A DNA stretch of 64,000 bases from PFJX01 sp964466195 (GCA_964466195.1 CAYXMQ010000008.1:62001-126000); one strand, 5' to 3'; positions 8,061-16,654 are shown, counted from the stretch's first letter. Numbers and translations: made by a program. The notes: generated from the letters alone by a model not told the origin.

Positions 8061-8938
8061 TGTTTTGCGTGCAGCGCCTTGAGACGTTCCTTGGCGACGT
8101 GGGTGTAAATCTGCGTCGTGGCGATGTCGGCGTGGCCTAACAGCATTTGCACCACGCGCAGGTCGGCGCCGTGGTTGAGCAAATGCGTGGCGAAGGCGTG
8201 GCGCAGCGTGTGCGGCGAGATTGCGGACTGAATGCCGGCGGTTTGGGCATGGCGTTTGATCAAATACCAGAACATTTGCCGGGTCATCGCCGTGCCGCGT
8301 TCAGTGACAAACAGGGCGGAGCTTGAGCGCCCCTTCAACAGCGCCGGGCGAGCCTCTGCGGCGTAGCGTTTGATCCATTCCTGCGCCTCTTCGCCCAGCG
8401 GCACCAGCCGCTCCTTGCTGCCTTTGCCCATGATGCGCACGACGCCGTCGCTCAAACTGACGGCCGCCAGCGGCAAGTCGATCAGTTCGGATACCCGCAG
8501 ACCGGCGGCGTAAAGCGCTTCCAGCATGGCGCGGTCGCGCAGCCCGAGCGGGGTGTCTACGTCCGGGGCGAGGAGCAGCGCATCGACGTCGCCCTCCGAC
8601 AGGCTTTTGGGCAAGGGCTTGGGCAGGCGCGGCGCCGCTACGGTAAGACTGGGGTCGTCCGCGCGCCGACCTTCGCGCAGCAACCAGCGCTGATAACGTT
8701 TGATTGCGGTGAGCTGGCGCGCCAGGCTGCGCGCGGCAATGCCGGCATCGAAGGTGCGGTGCGCCAGAAACAGCTCGATGTCGCCTCGCTGCGCCTGATC
8801 GGGGGTGATGCCTTTCTGCTCCAGCCAGGTGAAAAACTGGCTGAGGTCGCGGCGGTAGCTTTCCAGGGATCGGGGCGCTAATCCGTCTTCCAGCCAGAGG
8901 GCGTCACTGAATCGGTCCAGCTCGGCATCAACAAGCAT
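8045..8938 (-). CDS. xerD: Site-specific tyrosine recombinase XerD
   Basis: Tyrosine recombinase that works with XerC at dif to resolve chromosome dimers. The 297-aa protein has an N-terminal SAM-like core-binding domain (FSDALWLEDGLAPRSLESY) and a catalytic domain. The active-site residues are visible: Arg in YAAGLRVSELIDL, Lys in GKGSKERLVPLG, HTLRHAFATHLL, the LLGHAD histidine and the Tyr in TTQIYTHV. The frame is open upstream to 9259 inside ogt, but the ATG at 8938 gives the correct family start. It overlaps ogt by 11 bp and folA (convergent) by 16 bp. Confidence 0.96.
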   Translation of the reverse strand: MLVDAELDRFSDALWLEDGLAPRSLESYRRDLSQFFTWLEQKGITPDQAQRGDIELFLAHRTFDAGIAARSLARQLTAIKRYQRWLLREGRRADDPSLTVAAPRLPKPLPKSLSEGDVDALLLAPDVDTPLGLRDRAMLEALYAAGLRVSELIDLPLAAVSLSDGVVRIMGKGSKERLVPLGEEAQEWIKRYAAEARPALLKGRSSSALFVTERGTAMTRQMFWYLIKRHAQTAGIQSAISPHTLRHAFATHLLNHGADLRVVQMLLGHADIATTQIYTHVAKERLKALHAKHHPRG

Positions 8939-9395
8939 GTTCGTGCGCCAGCAGCCAGCGCTTGATGTCCTGCGAGTAGCCGGTGCGGCTATGCATGAAG
9001 CCGCCGAGGCCGCCGTTAGCGGCAATGACGCGATGGCAAGGAATGATGATCGGAATCGGGTTATCGCCGACCGCCTGGCCGACGGCGCGCGGCGCGCTGC
9101 CGAGTTCGCGCGCGAGCTCGCCGTAACTGCGCGTGCGTCCGGCGGGAATGTCCGCCAACGCCGCCCAGACTTTTTGCCGAAATGTGCTGCCGGTTGCAGC
9201 CAGCGGCAGAGCGAAGCGGTGTTTGGGGTTGGCGTAATAGGCGTCGAGTTCGGCGCCAATCTGCTTGATCAATGTCCGTTCGGAGGGCTGCAAAGGGGTG
9301 CCCGGCGGCAGGAACTCCAGGCCGACGAGCGCTTCACTCGCGATCCTTACTCCCAGGGCGCCAAAGGGGGCGGCAAGAATCGCGTCGAAATCCAT
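8928..9395 (-). CDS. ogt: Methylated-DNA--protein-cysteine methyltransferase
   Basis: Suicide repair enzyme that moves the alkyl group of O6-alkylguanine to its own cysteine. The 155-aa protein has the C-terminal ATase domain with FRQKVWAALADIPAGRTRSY, the helix-turn-helix with AVGQAVGDNPIPIIIPCHRV (active-site PCHR), and GGLGGFMHSRTGYSQDIKRW. The N-terminal domain is a short ribonuclease H-like region, as in Ogt. There is no Ada metal-binding domain. It overlaps xerD by 11 bp, so the two are probably cotranscribed. Confidence 0.95.
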   Translation of the reverse strand: MDFDAILAAPFGALGVRIASEALVGLEFLPPGTPLQPSERTLIKQIGAELDAYYANPKHRFALPLAATGSTFRQKVWAALADIPAGRTRSYGELARELGSAPRAVGQAVGDNPIPIIIPCHRVIAANGGLGGFMHSRTGYSQDIKRWLLAHEHAC

Positions 9396-9402
9396 GTTCG
9401 AA

Positions 9403-10302
9403 TCACCTGTCCAGATGTTGGTCGGATAAGGATACCGGGTCTTCCATCGGTTCGAGGTGCGTCGTTACGTGCGCATAGGGGACGGCGCTGCGGATGTCGG
9501 CTTCGATGCGCTCCGACCAGTCGTGGCCCAGTTGCACGCTCCAGGCGCCCGGCACCAGGACATGCAGCGTGACGAAGGCGCGGCTGCCGGCCTGACGGCT
9601 GCGCAACGCGTGAAAGTCCAGACCCTGGCGGCGGTAACCGTCCAGCACCTGTTCGATCGCCTGCAATTCCGCATCCGGCAGCGATACGTCCATCAGTCCG
9701 GCGGCGGAACGGTTGAGCAATTGCCAGCCGGTCCAGACGATATTGGCCGCCACCAGCAGCGCAATGACCGGGTCCAGCCAGAGCCAGCCTGAGAACCAGA
9801 CCAGCGCGACGCCGACGATGACGCCGACGGACGTCCAGACATCGGTGAGCAGATGATGGGCATCGGCCTCCAGCGTGATCGAGCGGTATTCGCGGCCGAC
9901 CTTCATCAGCGTGCGTGCGGTGGCGAAATTGATGATCGAGGCGATGACCGAAACCGCCAGGCCGACCGCGACCGATTCCAGCGGTTGCGGGTCGAGCAAA
10001 CGCTGAATGGCGGCGTAGGCGATGCCGACGGCGGCGAGGATGATCAGAAAGCCCTCGAAGGCGCTGGAAAAATATTCCGCCTTGCTGTGCCCATGGGCGT
10101 GGTTCGCATCCGCCGGCTGTGCGGCCAGCGACAGCATCGCCAGCGCCATCAGTGCGCCGGCCAGGTTGACGAAAGATTCCAGTGCATCGGAAAGCAGGCC
10201 CACCGAGCCGGTCAGCCACCAGGCCGCTCCCTTGAGCAAAATGGTGGCGAGGGCGGCGGCGATGGACAGCCAGGCGTAGCGTTTCAGATGATTGCTGGGC
10301 AT
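9403..10302 (-). CDS. Cation diffusion facilitator family transporter (FieF-like)
   Basis: Inner-membrane divalent metal/proton antiporter (Zn, Fe, Cd or Co type) of 299 aa. Membrane helices start at about residue 10; metal-site motifs are GLLSDALESFVNLAGAL in TM2 and LEADAHHLLTDVWTSVGV in TM5, with the histidine loop NHAHGHSKAEY between TM2 and TM3. The C-terminal cytosolic domain carries HDWSERIEADIRSA and VTTHLEP. The frame is open far upstream into the Rieske gene, but the ATG at 10302 lies just before the first helix. An alternative in-frame ATG at 10389 would add 29 hydrophilic residues and is less likely. Confidence 0.92.
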   Translation of the reverse strand: MPSNHLKRYAWLSIAAALATILLKGAAWWLTGSVGLLSDALESFVNLAGALMALAMLSLAAQPADANHAHGHSKAEYFSSAFEGFLIILAAVGIAYAAIQRLLDPQPLESVAVGLAVSVIASIINFATARTLMKVGREYRSITLEADAHHLLTDVWTSVGVIVGVALVWFSGWLWLDPVIALLVAANIVWTGWQLLNRSAAGLMDVSLPDAELQAIEQVLDGYRRQGLDFHALRSRQAGSRAFVTLHVLVPGAWSVQLGHDWSERIEADIRSAVPYAHVTTHLEPMEDPVSLSDQHLDR

Positions 10303-10408
10303 GGTCGCTTCGAAGTGCGGGTGTTGCCGCCGCAGCGACCTCCTGCCGCAACTCGGTAAGGGCGGGATCGGATGCCAGGTGTCCGCCATGCTATGCAGAA
10401 TTTGGACA

Positions 10409-11515
10409 TCACAGATGCGGTTCGATCGTCCGCCGCAGCCATTCGTGGAAATGCACCATGCCGTCTTCCATCGGCGACTGGTAAGGCCCCGCCTGGCTGA
10501 TGCCCTGCTCGTACAGGGCTTTGCGGCCTTTTTGCATGCCGTAGCAGATATCGTCATCTTCGACCGCGGTTTCCCGGTAGGCGGCTTGTTCCGCTTCGAC
10601 GAATTCCCGCTCGAACAGGGCGATATCTTCCGGGTAGTAGAACTCGACCACGTTGAGACACGAATCGACACCGGTCGGAATGATGTTGCTGACCACCAGC
10701 GTGTGCGGATACCACTCCACCATCAATGCCGGGTAGTAGGTCAGCCAGATGGCGCCGTGGGCCGGGTCGCGGCCAGAGCGATAGCGTTTGACCTGCTGGT
10801 GCCAGCGGTTGTAGACGGCGCTGCCGGGCGTGGCCAGGTGATCCTGCACGCCGACGGTTTGTACCGAGTACATCTCGCCGTACTCCCATTTCAACTCGTC
10901 GCAATTGACGAAGTTACCCAGGCCGGGGTGGTAGGGCACGACGTGGTAGTCCTCCAGATAGACCTCGATGAAGGTCTTCCAATTGAACTTGTATTCAGTG
11001 ACCTGCGTGCTGTCGTAGACGAAGCCGGTGAAATCCATGTCGGCGGCAACGCCCAGTTTGGCCAGATCGAAATGGATGTCGCGCGGGCCGGCGAAAAGCA
11101 GGCCGTTCCAGTTCGACAGCGGCGACTTGTTCAGATGCAGGCAAGGGTTGTTGGGGAAATGCGGCGCCCCCATGAGCTGGCCCTGGGTGTCGTAGGTCCA
11201 GCGGTGGAACGGGCAGACGATGTGCTGGGCATTGCCTCTGCCTTGCAGCATCTGTGCCTGGCGATGCCGGCAAACGTTGGACAGCAGTTCAATGCCATTC
11301 GGATTGTTGACCAGCATCTTGCCGCCACCGTGCAGCCAGTCGAGAACCTGAAAGTCGCCTTGAGCGGGCGTCATCAATTCATGGCCGACGTAGTTGGCGC
11401 CGCGTTTGAATAGCAGTTCCTGTTCGAGGGCAAAAATCTTGGGATCGAAATACCAGTCGACTGGCAGGGCAGGGCTTACATGGGTGAGAAGAGACGAGGC
11501 CGTCGGGTGAGACAT
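10409..11515 (-). CDS. Rieske [2Fe-2S] aromatic ring-hydroxylating oxygenase, alpha subunit
   Basis: Alpha subunit of a Rieske non-heme iron oxygenase, 368 aa. The Rieske ligands are C82-x-H84 and C101-x2-H104, and the mononuclear iron site is visible as EVYLEDYHVVPYHPGL with the two histidines four residues apart plus flanking. A beta subunit, ferredoxin or reductase is not next to it, so the electron partner must be elsewhere. The substrate cannot be inferred; relatives act on aromatic acids, betaines or other small molecules. An ATG at 11521 exists, but the GGGGGA site fits the second ATG at 11515 better. It is preceded by two long C tracts (11580-11597). Confidence 0.88.
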   Translation of the reverse strand: MSHPTASSLLTHVSPALPVDWYFDPKIFALEQELLFKRGANYVGHELMTPAQGDFQVLDWLHGGGKMLVNNPNGIELLSNVCRHRQAQMLQGRGNAQHIVCPFHRWTYDTQGQLMGAPHFPNNPCLHLNKSPLSNWNGLLFAGPRDIHFDLAKLGVAADMDFTGFVYDSTQVTEYKFNWKTFIEVYLEDYHVVPYHPGLGNFVNCDELKWEYGEMYSVQTVGVQDHLATPGSAVYNRWHQQVKRYRSGRDPAHGAIWLTYYPALMVEWYPHTLVVSNIIPTGVDSCLNVVEFYYPEDIALFEREFVEAEQAAYRETAVEDDDICYGMQKGRKALYEQGISQAGPYQSPMEDGMVHFHEWLRRTIEPHL

Positions 11516-11624
11516 GCCCATTCCCCCTAAATCAATGAAATATAAAGGAAATAAAACTGCAAAATGGGGCGGGATTATGCCCCCCCGGCCCCCCCCCGGG
11601 CAAGCCGGCGGTTACATTTGCGCT

Positions 11625-12485
11625 TCAGCGTGTACGAACCCGGCGGCCTTCTTGCGAAGGCAAGCCGGCGGTATGCTTTTCCGGCGGGGTGAACTTGTTG
11701 CCCGGGTCAAGCGCCGCCAATTCTTCTGCACTGAAGCCGGCGGCAAGTCGGGCCGATTCGTTGAACGGCCGGCGTGGTCGGGGCACGCCGGGGGCGGCGA
11801 GCAGGGCCAGAAAGGCCGCTTCCGGTTTGAGTCCGCGCTGCCCGCACAAATAGCGGAACCAGCGGTCGCCGGCGGCGACATGGCCGATTTCATCCCGCAG
11901 AATGATGTCCAGAATGTCCGCCCCGGCGGCGTCGCCGTAACCGCGTAATTTGCGCTGAATATCCGGCGTTACATCGAGTCCGCGCGCTTCCAGCAAGCGC
12001 GGCACCAGCGCCATGCGCGCGAGCGGGTCGTGCGCGGTTTTTTCCGCCATTTCCCAGAGTCCGGCATGCGCTGGCAAATCGCCGTAGTCTTTGCCCAGGC
12101 TGCGCAGATGATCGCGCAGCAAGCGGAAGTGATAGGCCTCTTCGGCGGCCACTTGCAGCCAGTCGGCATAGAAAGCGCGCGGCAAGTCGGCGTAGCGTTG
12201 CACGGCATCCAGCGCCAGATTGATGGCATTGAATTCGATATGGGCGAGGGCGTGGATCAGAGCGGCATGGTTTTCCGGCCCGTTCAATTGCCGCCGCGGC
12301 ATGCTTGCAGGCGCCGCGAGGTGAGGGCGCTCGGGGATGCCTGCGCTGTCGAGCGGGGTGTCGAAGGGGTCCGTGCTGGAGCATGCATCGGCTTGCCAGT
12401 TCACCCAAAGCTGTGCGGCCCCGGCCAGTTTGGCATCGACGTCTTTCTCGGCCAGTACGCGCCGGGCGGCGTGATATATGTTCAT
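11625..12485 (-). CDS. DUF455 family ferritin-like protein
   Basis: A 286-aa soluble protein of the DUF455 family, a ferritin-like four-helix fold. Possible di-iron ligands are in ALAHIEFNAINLALDA, AAEEAYHFRLLRDHLRSLG and ILRDEIGHVAAGDRWF, which have the ExxH pattern of ferritin-like di-iron proteins. The biochemical role is not established. Its start overlaps the end of the upstream VanZ-like gene by 4 bp. The last 15 residues (about TAGLPSQEGRRVRTR) look like a low-complexity tail and coincide with one copy of a 14-bp repeat that recurs 60 bp away. Confidence 0.85.
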   Translation of the reverse strand: MNIYHAARRVLAEKDVDAKLAGAAQLWVNWQADACSSTDPFDTPLDSAGIPERPHLAAPASMPRRQLNGPENHAALIHALAHIEFNAINLALDAVQRYADLPRAFYADWLQVAAEEAYHFRLLRDHLRSLGKDYGDLPAHAGLWEMAEKTAHDPLARMALVPRLLEARGLDVTPDIQRKLRGYGDAAGADILDIILRDEIGHVAAGDRWFRYLCGQRGLKPEAAFLALLAAPGVPRPRRPFNESARLAAGFSAEELAALDPGNKFTPPEKHTAGLPSQEGRRVRTR

Positions 12486-12844
12486 CGCGCGAATGAGCGG
12501 GCGCGCCAGCCGGCAGCAAAGCGAGCGAGCAGCCAGCCAATGCCGACGCCGGCAGTATTCGCGGCCAGGTCGAAGATGTCGCCCTGGCGGAAACCGCTCA
12601 AGCTTTGCAGGATTTCCAGCGCGAGTCCCATGAGGACGAAGATCAGCGCCAGCCGGTAGGCGTTACGGTCGATCTGCAGCCAGCACAGCATCAAGCTGGC
12701 GTAGGCGGCGAAATGGCCGATCTTGTCGCCGAAGGTCAGCGTGCTCTCGGGCGGCACTGGCGTCAGCGAAAAGTAAATGACGCTTAGTACCAGCAGCCAG
12801 CCCAGTATTGCCCAAGCCCGGCGGGTGATCAGGTTGGCGCGCAT
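12482..12844 (-). CDS. VanZ-like small membrane protein
   Basis: A 120-aa integral membrane protein with four predicted helices: AWAILGWLLVLSVIYFSL, IGHFAAYASLMLCWL, LALIFVLMGLALEIL and AANTAGVGIGWLLARF. FGDKIGHFAAY and LEILQSLSGFRQGDIFDLAANTAG are typical of the VanZ-like family, named for the teicoplanin-resistance protein; the role of most members is unknown. A TTG at 12853 is in frame, but the ATG at 12844 is a better start. It lies between the nitroreductase gene (10 bp upstream) and the DUF455 gene (4-bp overlap). Confidence 0.85.
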   Translation of the reverse strand: MRANLITRRAWAILGWLLVLSVIYFSLTPVPPESTLTFGDKIGHFAAYASLMLCWLQIDRNAYRLALIFVLMGLALEILQSLSGFRQGDIFDLAANTAGVGIGWLLARFAAGWRARSFAR

Positions 12845-12854
12845 GGCCGCCAAA

Positions 12855-13463
12855 TCAGCGGTACTCGACCAGTTCTTCCATCGGCAAGCGCATTTTTTCG
12901 CCGGGGGCTTGGGCGCAGTACCCGAAAGCCAGGATCAGGGCCGGATGGTGCTGGCTGGGATTGATACCCAGAATCCGCTGCACTTGGGTCGGGTCAAAGC
13001 CGCCGATTGCGCACGAGTCGATGTCGATACCGGCAGCGGCCGTCATCATGTTGGCGGCGGCGATATGGCACTGGTGTTCGCTCCAGGCTTTGACGTCGGT
13101 AGCGGCGTGAAAACTGCGGTAATTTATCAATGCGCCCTCCAGCGCTTCGCCCGGATATTCACGCGCCATCAGACGACGCAGGTAGGCGGAATCCGGGTCC
13201 ATTTCAGCCAGTTTTGCCAGTACCACAATGACCGCGCTGGCGCTGCCGACTTGCGGTTGCTGGAAACAGGCGGCTTGCAGCGCCTTTTTTTGCTCTTGCC
13301 CGGTCAGTACGACAAATTTCCACGGTTCCAGGCCGAACGAGGAGGGCGACAAGCGACCCGCTTCCAGGATGAAATTCAGGTCATCCTCAGCGAGTGGCCG
13401 ATCTGCGTGGAACAGGTGACAGGCGTGGCGGCGACGGAAAATATCGAGTAAGCGTGATTTCAT
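12855..13463 (-). CDS. NAD(P)H nitroreductase family protein
   Basis: FMN-dependent oxidoreductase of the nitroreductase (NfsB/YdgI-like) family, 202 aa. The N-terminal FRRRHACHLFHADRPL is the FMN phosphate-binding region, followed by ILEAGRLSPSSFGLEPWKFV and the C-terminal HHPALILAFGYCAQAPG with charged end. The physiological substrate is unknown; relatives reduce nitroaromatics, quinones or enones. It heads a minus-strand group with the VanZ-like and DUF455 genes. A 17-bp inverted repeat (GAATAA-N5-TTATTC, 13477-13493) lies 13 bp upstream of the start and could be an operator. Confidence 0.9.
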   Translation of the reverse strand: MKSRLLDIFRRRHACHLFHADRPLAEDDLNFILEAGRLSPSSFGLEPWKFVVLTGQEQKKALQAACFQQPQVGSASAVIVVLAKLAEMDPDSAYLRRLMAREYPGEALEGALINYRSFHAATDVKAWSEHQCHIAAANMMTAAAGIDIDSCAIGGFDPTQVQRILGINPSQHHPALILAFGYCAQAPGEKMRLPMEELVEYR

Positions 13464-13476
13464 GCTGGGGCACCTT

Positions 13477-13493
13477 GAATAAGCTCGTTATTC
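13477..13493. promoter_or_regulatory. Inverted repeat upstream of the nitroreductase gene
   Basis: GAATAAGCTCGTTATTC is a perfect 6-bp inverted repeat with a 5-bp centre, 13 bp before the nitroreductase start codon. Its position fits an operator or the stem of a 5' leader. No regulator can be assigned. Confidence 0.35.
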
Positions 13494-13547
13494 TAGCCTA
13501 GGCGGTAAGCCGGACTGGCTGGACGAAAGGGCGGTTTTGTCGTCTGC

Positions 13548-13574
13548 AATAAAAATGCGCCCTCACGGGCGCAT
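13548..13574 (-). terminator. Rho-independent terminator of the VPAEY-repeat gene
   Basis: On the minus strand an 8-bp perfect stem ATGCGCCC/GGGCGCAT with a 4-nt loop (13555-13574) is followed by TTTTATT. It sits 41 bp beyond the stop codon of the minus-strand gene ending at 13616, the expected place for an intrinsic terminator. Confidence 0.8.
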
Positions 13575-13615
13575 TGAGGGGGCCCCGGCACTGCCGGGAC
13601 CGTTGTTTCCGTAGG

Positions 13616-15052
13616 TTACTTGGCCGATAGACCCAGCGCCTTGACGGTTTCGATATTGATATAGCCATCAACCGGCAGACCCTTGGCTTTCTGGTAGGCG
13701 GCTACGGCCTGCATCGTCGGCGCGTCGGTGTTGCCATTGATGGCGCCCTGATAGAAGCCTGCAGCCTGCAGCGCCTTCTGGATTTCGGCGATCTTGGCCG
13801 GGGTGGCATTGACGTCGCAGAGGATCTCGGTCCAGTACTCCTGGGTCGGGCAAACCATGACATCCTGTTTCATTTCGCTGTACTCGGCCGGGATCGGGAC
13901 ACGCACTTCGCGGGCGGGGGTCACCAGCTTCTTGACCTCGCGCTCGGCATATTCAGCCGGGATCGCAACGCGTTTCTCGGTGGCGGGCTGAACCATGGTC
14001 ATCACTTCGCGCTCGTAGTCGACCGGCACCACTTTGGTGACCGTGGTGGCGGGGGCGACCAGTTTGGTGACCTCGCGCTCAGCGTATTCGGCAGGAATCT
14101 GAATGGTTCGCGTCGTGACCGGGGTCTTCACGACCCGTTTCTTGACCGTGGTGTATTCCGCCGGGATGTCCTCGTAGCGAATATTCGCCGGAGACTTGAC
14201 GATCTGGCGGGTGATGGTCTTGTATTCCGCCGGTACTTCGACGAGACACATGACCTGACCGGTCTTTTCGTCGATCTTCTGCACGTTGGTATCGGTGCCG
14301 GGTTTCCAGGTGTTGTAGGCCTCGCGGACCAGCTGCTTCTCGGTAATCGTCTCATATACAGCCGGGACTTCGATCGCTTTCTTGGTGGCCGGTTTGACCA
14401 ACACTTTTTCCTCGACGTCGGCATATTCGGCAGGAACCTCTTCCAAACGAGTGCTGGCTTCTTTGACGACCACGCGCTCCTTGACCGTCTCATACTTGGC
14501 CGGTACGACTTCCTGGATCTCCTCGCTCTTGACGTGGACCTTCACGGCTTTATAGACGGGCGGGACGATTTCGATGCGCTCGCTGGCTTCCTTGACCAGT
14601 ACGCGTTCCTTGACGGTCTCATACACGGCCGGAACAGTTTCGATGCGTTCGCTGGCTTCCTTGACCAGTTTGCGAGATACATCGGTACGGTAGGTGGCTG
14701 CTTTGGCTACTTTGGCAAAGCATTGGCCGGCTTTGGCATTGGCCGGCACGTTGTCGCCTGAAATGGCGCCAGCCGGAAGTGAGCACAGAACCGGCGCCGG
14801 CGCGGGTTTGACAGCGGGTTTGGCAACGGGAGCCGGAGCTGCGGGCGGAGCTGGTTTGTCTTCCTTGCAAGGCGCATCGAGAATGCCGCGGCCGGGGCAA
14901 CCGATGGTCTTGTACAACTGGGCGCCGGATGTAAGTCCGCTGGTGCTGGCGGTGTTGGAGGGGTCGTAATAGCTACCTGCCTGGGCGCTGCTGAATCCTG
15001 CAGAAGCCAGGGCAATACTTAATGAACTCATTACCAATAGGGCATTGCGCAT
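13616..15052 (-). CDS. Secreted VPAEY-repeat protein with C-terminal peptidoglycan-binding domain
   Basis: A 478-aa exported protein. It has a Sec signal peptide (residues 1-25, hydrophobic core then AQAG), a Cys/Pro/Ala-rich linker (about 50-115), then some 11 degenerate repeats of 20-24 residues from about 125 to 400. The repeats have the pattern VPAxYxTVxxxVxVxxAxxR, for example VPAVYETVKERV, VPAEYADVEEKV and IPAEYAEREVTKL. A PG_binding_1 domain (about 410-478: IAEIQKALQAAGFYQGAING and DGYINIETVKALGL) ends the protein. The final domain should anchor it to murein; the repeat region looks like an extended spacer. Four cysteines lie outside the repeats. It has its own AAGGAGAG ribosome-binding site and terminator, so it is probably monocistronic. 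Confidence 0.88.
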   Translation of the reverse strand: MRNALLVMSSLSIALASAGFSSAQAGSYYDPSNTASTSGLTSGAQLYKTIGCPGRGILDAPCKEDKPAPPAAPAPVAKPAVKPAPAPVLCSLPAGAISGDNVPANAKAGQCFAKVAKAATYRTDVSRKLVKEASERIETVPAVYETVKERVLVKEASERIEIVPPVYKAVKVHVKSEEIQEVVPAKYETVKERVVVKEASTRLEEVPAEYADVEEKVLVKPATKKAIEVPAVYETITEKQLVREAYNTWKPGTDTNVQKIDEKTGQVMCLVEVPAEYKTITRQIVKSPANIRYEDIPAEYTTVKKRVVKTPVTTRTIQIPAEYAEREVTKLVAPATTVTKVVPVDYEREVMTMVQPATEKRVAIPAEYAEREVKKLVTPAREVRVPIPAEYSEMKQDVMVCPTQEYWTEILCDVNATPAKIAEIQKALQAAGFYQGAINGNTDAPTMQAVAAYQKAKGLPVDGYINIETVKALGLSAK

Positions 15053-15430
15053 TTTTTGCTCTCCTTGAAAGGATTGAAAGTAGATGCTTTATCAAAGCAA
15101 CAATTACCACATTAAAGCAACACCAATGTTGATGCAGTGAACCTCGTCACCCAATTGAGTTGCCTGTTTGGTTAGGACGTATTTCTTGTGATTTTATGTA
15201 CAAAGTCGGCTGCACATATGACTTCATACAGCAACCTTCCAGCCCGAGGCTACTGAGCGACAGGGTGCTGCAGCTCTCCGGTAAGCGTAGCAGGGTTGCT
15301 TGGCGAAGGGCAGCTATAGGCAAGAACCAGGTGAATACCAGTTGGCAAAAGCCCTCCGCTGCCGGCCGTTTCCAGCCTGCCAGACTGCTAGACTTGAAGC
15401 AGGCCATCGTTAGTTGTATCGCTCTTCCCA
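15053..15430. other. Intergenic region between divergent genes
   Basis: 378 bp between the divergent VPAEY-repeat and M48-family genes. It is more AT-rich than the coding sequence around it. It holds TGCTTTATCAAAGCA (15085-15099), a perfect 6-bp inverted repeat 30-odd bp before the VPAEY-repeat start, and two direct copies of AAAGCAACA-like sequence around 15094-15122. These could be an operator or leader structure. No RNA gene or small reading frame with a credible ribosome site is seen. Confidence 0.5.
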
Positions 15431-16570
15431 ATGCGTCTTCCCACCCCCGAATTCAAGATTCTGCTTTATGGTCCGGGCTTGCCCTCGGCCGGAATTCGGG
15501 CGCGTGCGCATTTTGAAGATACGGTGTTGGTGGCCCAGGGCCGGGGGCATTGGTTCACTATCCAGGGCGATAAATTAAAACTCAAGACAGGGGGATTCGA
15601 TGGGCGGCAATGGCTGCTTTCGTGGATGACGCCCTCCGGGTTGGTGACGGCCATGCTGCAGGGTGAAGATGCGGTGCAACTCTTTATCAAACTGGCGCCG
15701 CCCATCGTTTCCGAGCAGCTTCAGCGGGTGCATTTTGCGCAGAGCAATAGAGGGCGCCTGCTCCGTTTCGGCATGGTGTTGCTTGTGCTGAGCGTTCTTG
15801 CATCCGTACTGATCTCAGGTTTGTTTTTGATTTATTCCGATGAGGTCAGTCGATGGGCGGCTGATCGGCTTTCTCTGGAGCAGAAGAACCGACTGGGCGA
15901 GATGGCGTTCGAACAGTTGCGGCCTAGGCTCAAGTTGCTCGAACAAGGTCCCGTGAGCGAGACGGTGCAATACATAGGCGTCCGTGTCACTACGGGTTCG
16001 CGTAATCGTTACGTCTTCCATGTCGCCAACTCGCCGCAAGCCAATGCATTTGCATTGCCGGGCGGACATGTCGTGGTTTACACAGGTCTGCTACGCGTGG
16101 CAAAGAACCCCAACGAGCTTGCCGCAATTCTTGCCCATACAGTCAGTCACGTCGAATTGCATCACACCTTGGCCAACATCATTCGTACTTTAGGATGGCG
16201 GGCGGTGCTGGCCGCCACTGTGGGCGACGATTCCGACGGGATCTGGCAGAACATGGCGGCGCCATTGGAAAGGCTGACTTACAACCTGGATATGGAGCAA
16301 GAGGCCGATCGCGAGTCGAAGATCATGTTGCGCCGAGCCGGAGTTTCCAGCGAAGGTCTGGTTCCCTTTTTCGAGCGGATGGCTGTGCTCGAAAACGTGA
16401 CTAATGAAACAGCGGCTTCTGAATCGCGTAGCGTTACGCATCCTTCCAGTCCGGCGCGCCTGGATGCCTTGCGCGAGGAAGTCGCTGCGTTGGAGTCTTA
16501 TTCCGGCTACTCTTTGTCGGTTGATTGGCAGCGCTTCCAAAGCGCGCTTTCCCGCTTGCCTGTGCGCTAA
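15431..16570 (+). CDS. Membrane-anchored M48-family protein with a degenerate HEXXH motif
   Basis: A 379-aa protein with an N-terminal soluble domain (about 1-115), one transmembrane helix (about 119-146) and a C-terminal M48 metallopeptidase domain. The domain keeps FALPGGHVVVYTGLL before the active site and the third zinc ligand in EQEADRES (E289). The expected HExxH reads H236-T-V-S-H240, so the general-base glutamate is threonine (codon ACA). The zinc ligands survive but hydrolysis should be abolished or strongly reduced. It may be a chaperone-like or scaffold relative of the BepA/LoiP type, or the substitution could be a sequencing error. A Crp/Fnr regulator follows 84 bp downstream. Confidence 0.85.
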   Translation: MRLPTPEFKILLYGPGLPSAGIRARAHFEDTVLVAQGRGHWFTIQGDKLKLKTGGFDGRQWLLSWMTPSGLVTAMLQGEDAVQLFIKLAPPIVSEQLQRVHFAQSNRGRLLRFGMVLLVLSVLASVLISGLFLIYSDEVSRWAADRLSLEQKNRLGEMAFEQLRPRLKLLEQGPVSETVQYIGVRVTTGSRNRYVFHVANSPQANAFALPGGHVVVYTGLLRVAKNPNELAAILAHTVSHVELHHTLANIIRTLGWRAVLAATVGDDSDGIWQNMAAPLERLTYNLDMEQEADRESKIMLRRAGVSSEGLVPFFERMAVLENVTNETAASESRSVTHPSSPARLDALREEVAALESYSGYSLSVDWQRFQSALSRLPVR

Positions 16571-16654
16571 GGCACTGATCGCGGCTGGAGTCGACGCTAG
16601 AATTCCGGTCCAGTCGCGTCGGTTCGTTCATCAGCCCTGAGAGTCTATTTTGAT

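Noticed and set aside
16136..16160. An alternative HExxH reading around HVELHH in the M48-like gene
   Set aside because: HVELH does not have the glutamate directly after the first histidine, and the family position corresponds to HTVSH.
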